64,000 nucleotides of DNA from Apostichopus japonicus (taxonomy: Eukaryota > Echinodermata > Holothuroidea > Aspidochirotida > Stichopodidae): assembly GCF_037975245.1 (NCBI RefSeq), contig NC_092582.1, forward strand, positions 20,114,577 to 20,178,576, written 5' to 3'. This document shows positions 60,560 to 64,000 of the stretch, piece after piece. The position numbers and the translations under genes are program-made. The notes under the pieces were generated by a model, which had not been told where the DNA came from, made no database searches, and worked only from the letters and a program-made list of their open reading frames with translations. Positions within the stretch are counted from its first letter, which is position 1; each line of letters starts with the position of its first letter.

Positions 60560-61174
60560 AGATCATTTGTAACCAAACAGAAATATTACAATGAAGATGG
60601 CCAAATTCACTACTATTTTCAGGAAGTTTGATGAACGTTTCGATAGTCTGACACAGAATGTATGGTAAGATGCCGACTACACAAAATGTGACAGTACGGT
60701 TAAGAGACTATGGGGAAACATCAGCTAACGGACGCAGAGAAAATCATTGCGTTTTAGGGGATCTGTTTACCAGTTTAATTTCGTAATCCGAATGACTGAG
60801 TAGAAGGAAGTGTGTTTCTGTTTATATAATTCATTTATTTGCTATGAATAACTCAAAGGGAACGTTGAATTGGCTTCCAACCTTACCGGTATATGCCAAG
60901 TATATATAAACATATATCTGGCTATACCATTGTCATTTCATACCATATTCTTAACCACTTGCCAGATATCCCCCAAATTAAGTGGTGAGGTGTATCCCCT
61001 GGTGATAATACGGACTTGTGCCTTGAACTTTCTTCAGAATAAACTAGCAGACACGAAAGGACGAGTAAAGCGAAAAGTGATCTTTAATGTTTTCTAAATT
61101 CAGTTACAATGGTGGCTGAGGTCAAAAATGAAATGAGTTCATACATGAAAAGTGCGATTTTTAAACAAGCTAAT
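60560..61174. other. Downstream of the sulfotransferase; no gene seen
   Basis: Contains the presumptive 3' UTR; nothing else supported. Confidence 0.45.
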
Positions 61175-62243
<1,069 letters not shown>

Positions 62244-62364
62244 AATAACGGAAAACTGTTAAACAACTATGCTGCATTTAGAGAAAGGTTGGATCTCGAG
62301 TGAGATACAATAATTGAATTAGGTAAGTGATTGGAAGTACAACAGCCAATGTTTGGTTTTTGCA

Positions 62365-62395
62365 GAGCTTTCGAGCAAAACTAGCTCTTCTTCAG
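62365..62395 (-). ncRNA. Hammerhead-ribozyme-like motif next to a Penelope-like element
   Basis: Minus strand: CTGAAGA, a stem AGAGC-TAGTTTT-GCTC, GAAA, then GCTC. This matches the hammerhead core CUGANGA / stem II / GAAA. It lies ~160 bp downstream (minus sense) of the GIY-YIG reading frame, where pseudo-LTR hammerheads of Penelope-like elements are known to occur. Helices I and III were not established by eye, so activity is unproven. Confidence 0.55.
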
Positions 62396-64000
62396 TGCAT
62401 GATCACCGAAAGTGACAAGGAGTAGCAGGAATTGAAACTATTTTATGGAGAAGATGTCGGCATGGTTGTAAAGCAAAGCGACATACAGATTTCTGCTGAA
62501 TTGAGCGGAAGTTTTAGAAATTCGGATTATTTTAATCCGCGTAGGATTATTTTAATCCGATTCCGTCGTAATTGTAAAGGAATTGTTTTGGTTTATCTTG
62601 GACGGCAAATCGTTTCTGATGTTTAAACCGAATGGTGCCGTGGTCTTTAGGTTTAGTTCCCAGAAATTTTCTTTCGCTTTCCTAGATTTATCTGTCCAAG
62701 AATCGTTCTGGTCAATGGCAATAACACGCAAATTCTCAATTGAATGATTTTGGAGATTGAAGTGATTTGCAGCAGGTTGGTAAATCTTTTTTGTTTTGAT
62801 CGCCGATCTATGTTGTGTCATTCTCATTCTGAGAGTGTTTTTTAGACTCTTCAATGTATTGTAAGTTACAAATATTGCAGTAGATGAGGTAAATGACATT
62901 TTTGGATAGGCAGTTAATTTTGTGCCGAATTTGGAACGTGCGTTTGGTTTGGTTGCTCTGAAAGGCCCCGGTCGAATCGACAAGTAAGCACGTTTTGCAA
63001 TTTTGTGTACAGGGCGATGATCCTGTAGTTTCTGTTTTGCTTTCCCCTAATGGGGTGTCATCCCGAAAGGATGCCCGAATTAAGATATCCCGTAGGTTGC
63101 TGGGTCTTTTAAAAGCGATGACAGGTAATTCTGGGAAAACTGATACCAGGCGTTCGGTGCCTTGAAGTAGGTGAAAATTCTTCTGAATGATATTGGCCAG
63201 TGGTGGGAGACCAGGGTGGTATTCAGTAACCAATGGTACCCTTTTGGAACTAGTTTGACGAGTTTTTGTACGTCAATGTTTCGGTACGGGGTTTGCTTTA
63301 AGCCTTTTTGATGGCATTTTCAATAGTCCTGAAAATACTGTCTGTTTAGGAGGTGTTGTGACAGTTCTTTAGTGCGTGAATCAAAATCGACTTCAGAGGA
63401 GCAAATGCGTCGAATGCGCAACGCTTGGCTGTACGGAATATTTTTGGTACAGTGACGTGGATGGCAACTGCTTGGTAAGAGGTAGTTGTGCTTGTTCGTG
63501 GGTTTATTGAACAAGTCTGTTTTGAGTGAACCATTTTGTAGGGTCACGGTGGTGTCCAGAAAGTGAACGCCATGTCCATAAAAATCAGCAGTGAATTTGA
63601 TAGTGTGATGAAACGAGTTTATGTCATCAATGAAGAGTTTTAGATTTGCCTCACCATGGGTCCATATCATAAAGATATCGTCAATGTAACGTAACCACGT
63701 GTGTGGTTTCAAGTTTTGTCGAGATAGAAATTCTTTCTCGAGGTTTCCCATAAAGATGTTGGCAAAAGACGGTGCCATTTTGGTACCCGTAGCGGTGCCA
63801 TGAATTTGGAGGTAGTGTTTGTTGCCATATACCAGATTATTGTTGGTCAAGATAAGTTGCATTAATTCGGCCAATTCTTTCTTCGTGGGTTTTTTTATAC
63901 GTTTCGGTTTGAATGCTTTTGTGCAGGCCGAAATGCCCTCTTCGTTAGGGATATTTGTGTATTACGAAGACACATCCAAGGTAACTAGCAGAGTTAATAA
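62396..64000 (-). pseudogene. Penelope-like retroelement 2: reverse transcriptase plus GIY-YIG, broken
   Basis: Minus strand, running in from beyond 64000. In order: VTLDVSS-stop-YTNIPNEEGI near 63950 (an in-frame TAA), then ELMQLILTNNNLVYGNKHYL and GTATGTKMAPSFANIFMGNL, WLRYIDDIFMIW (intact YxDD) and FLDTTVTLQNG (63320-63874). After a frame change come RDILIRASF, CTQNCKTCLLV and NVIYLIYCNICNLQYIEES (62808-63233), the GIY-YIG start with YIG changed to YIE. After another frameshift LRMRMTQHRSAIKTKK and NLRVIAIDQ end near 62552. Domain order RT then Cys motif then GIY-YIG is that of endonuclease-bearing Penelope-like elements. Two frameshifts, a stop and the YIG change make it inactive. The N-terminal part is outside the window. 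Confidence 0.9.

Overview
The window is a stretch of animal nuclear genome. Genes have many short exons with GT-AG introns, and introns and spacers are full of decayed transposable elements, minisatellites and microsatellites. Gene content (an FUBP-type KH protein, GORAB, KLHL20 and a GAL3ST-family sulfotransferase), tRNA-derived SINEs, Penelope-like elements and AGGTCA-rich dispersed repeats fit a marine invertebrate deuterostome. My guess is an echinoderm, possibly a sea cucumber; the phylum is inference, not proven by the sequence.

Layout. (1) 143-16753, minus: an FUBP/KHSRP-family gene with all four KH domains in the window; its C-terminal exons lie beyond position 1. It has a duplicated 39-bp exon, a 15-bp microexon, a possible poison exon, and three hAT-like insertions in its introns. 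(2) 16754-22166: spacer with an hAT-like element and a full SINE with target-site duplication. (3) 22167-31309, plus: a complete six-exon GORAB gene whose stop codon sits at the edge of an ~800-bp, 24-bp-unit minisatellite. (4) 31310-38271: spacer. (5) 38272-47580, minus: a complete KLHL20 coding region (8 coding exons, 596 aa: BTB, BACK, six Kelch repeats). One intron is mostly a 50-bp tandem array (~51 copies) that looks like an amplified copy of the adjacent exon's own 5' splice site. (6) 47612-54534: spacer with a SINE, a broken Ty3/gypsy integrase fragment and an hAT MITE. (7) 54535-60559, plus: a two-exon GAL3ST-like sulfotransferase with a 4.9-kb intron holding a Penelope-like fragment and an hAT-like inverted-repeat pair. 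(8) 60560-64000: large (TA)n tracts, a tRNA-like sequence and a broken Penelope-like element (reverse transcriptase plus GIY-YIG) with a hammerhead-like motif downstream.

The four genes do not form a pathway: RNA/DNA binding (FUBP), Golgi trafficking (GORAB), CUL3 ubiquitin-ligase adaptor (KLHL20) and Golgi glycan sulfation (GAL3ST). FUBP and GORAB are divergent, GORAB and KLHL20 convergent, KLHL20 and GAL3ST divergent. The most interesting signals are in splicing architecture: the KLHL20 splice-site array, the duplicated KH2 exon, the candidate poison exon, and hammerhead-like motifs of Penelope-type elements. All exon boundaries were set by eye from splice consensus, reading phase and remembered vertebrate homologues; none was checked by alignment.
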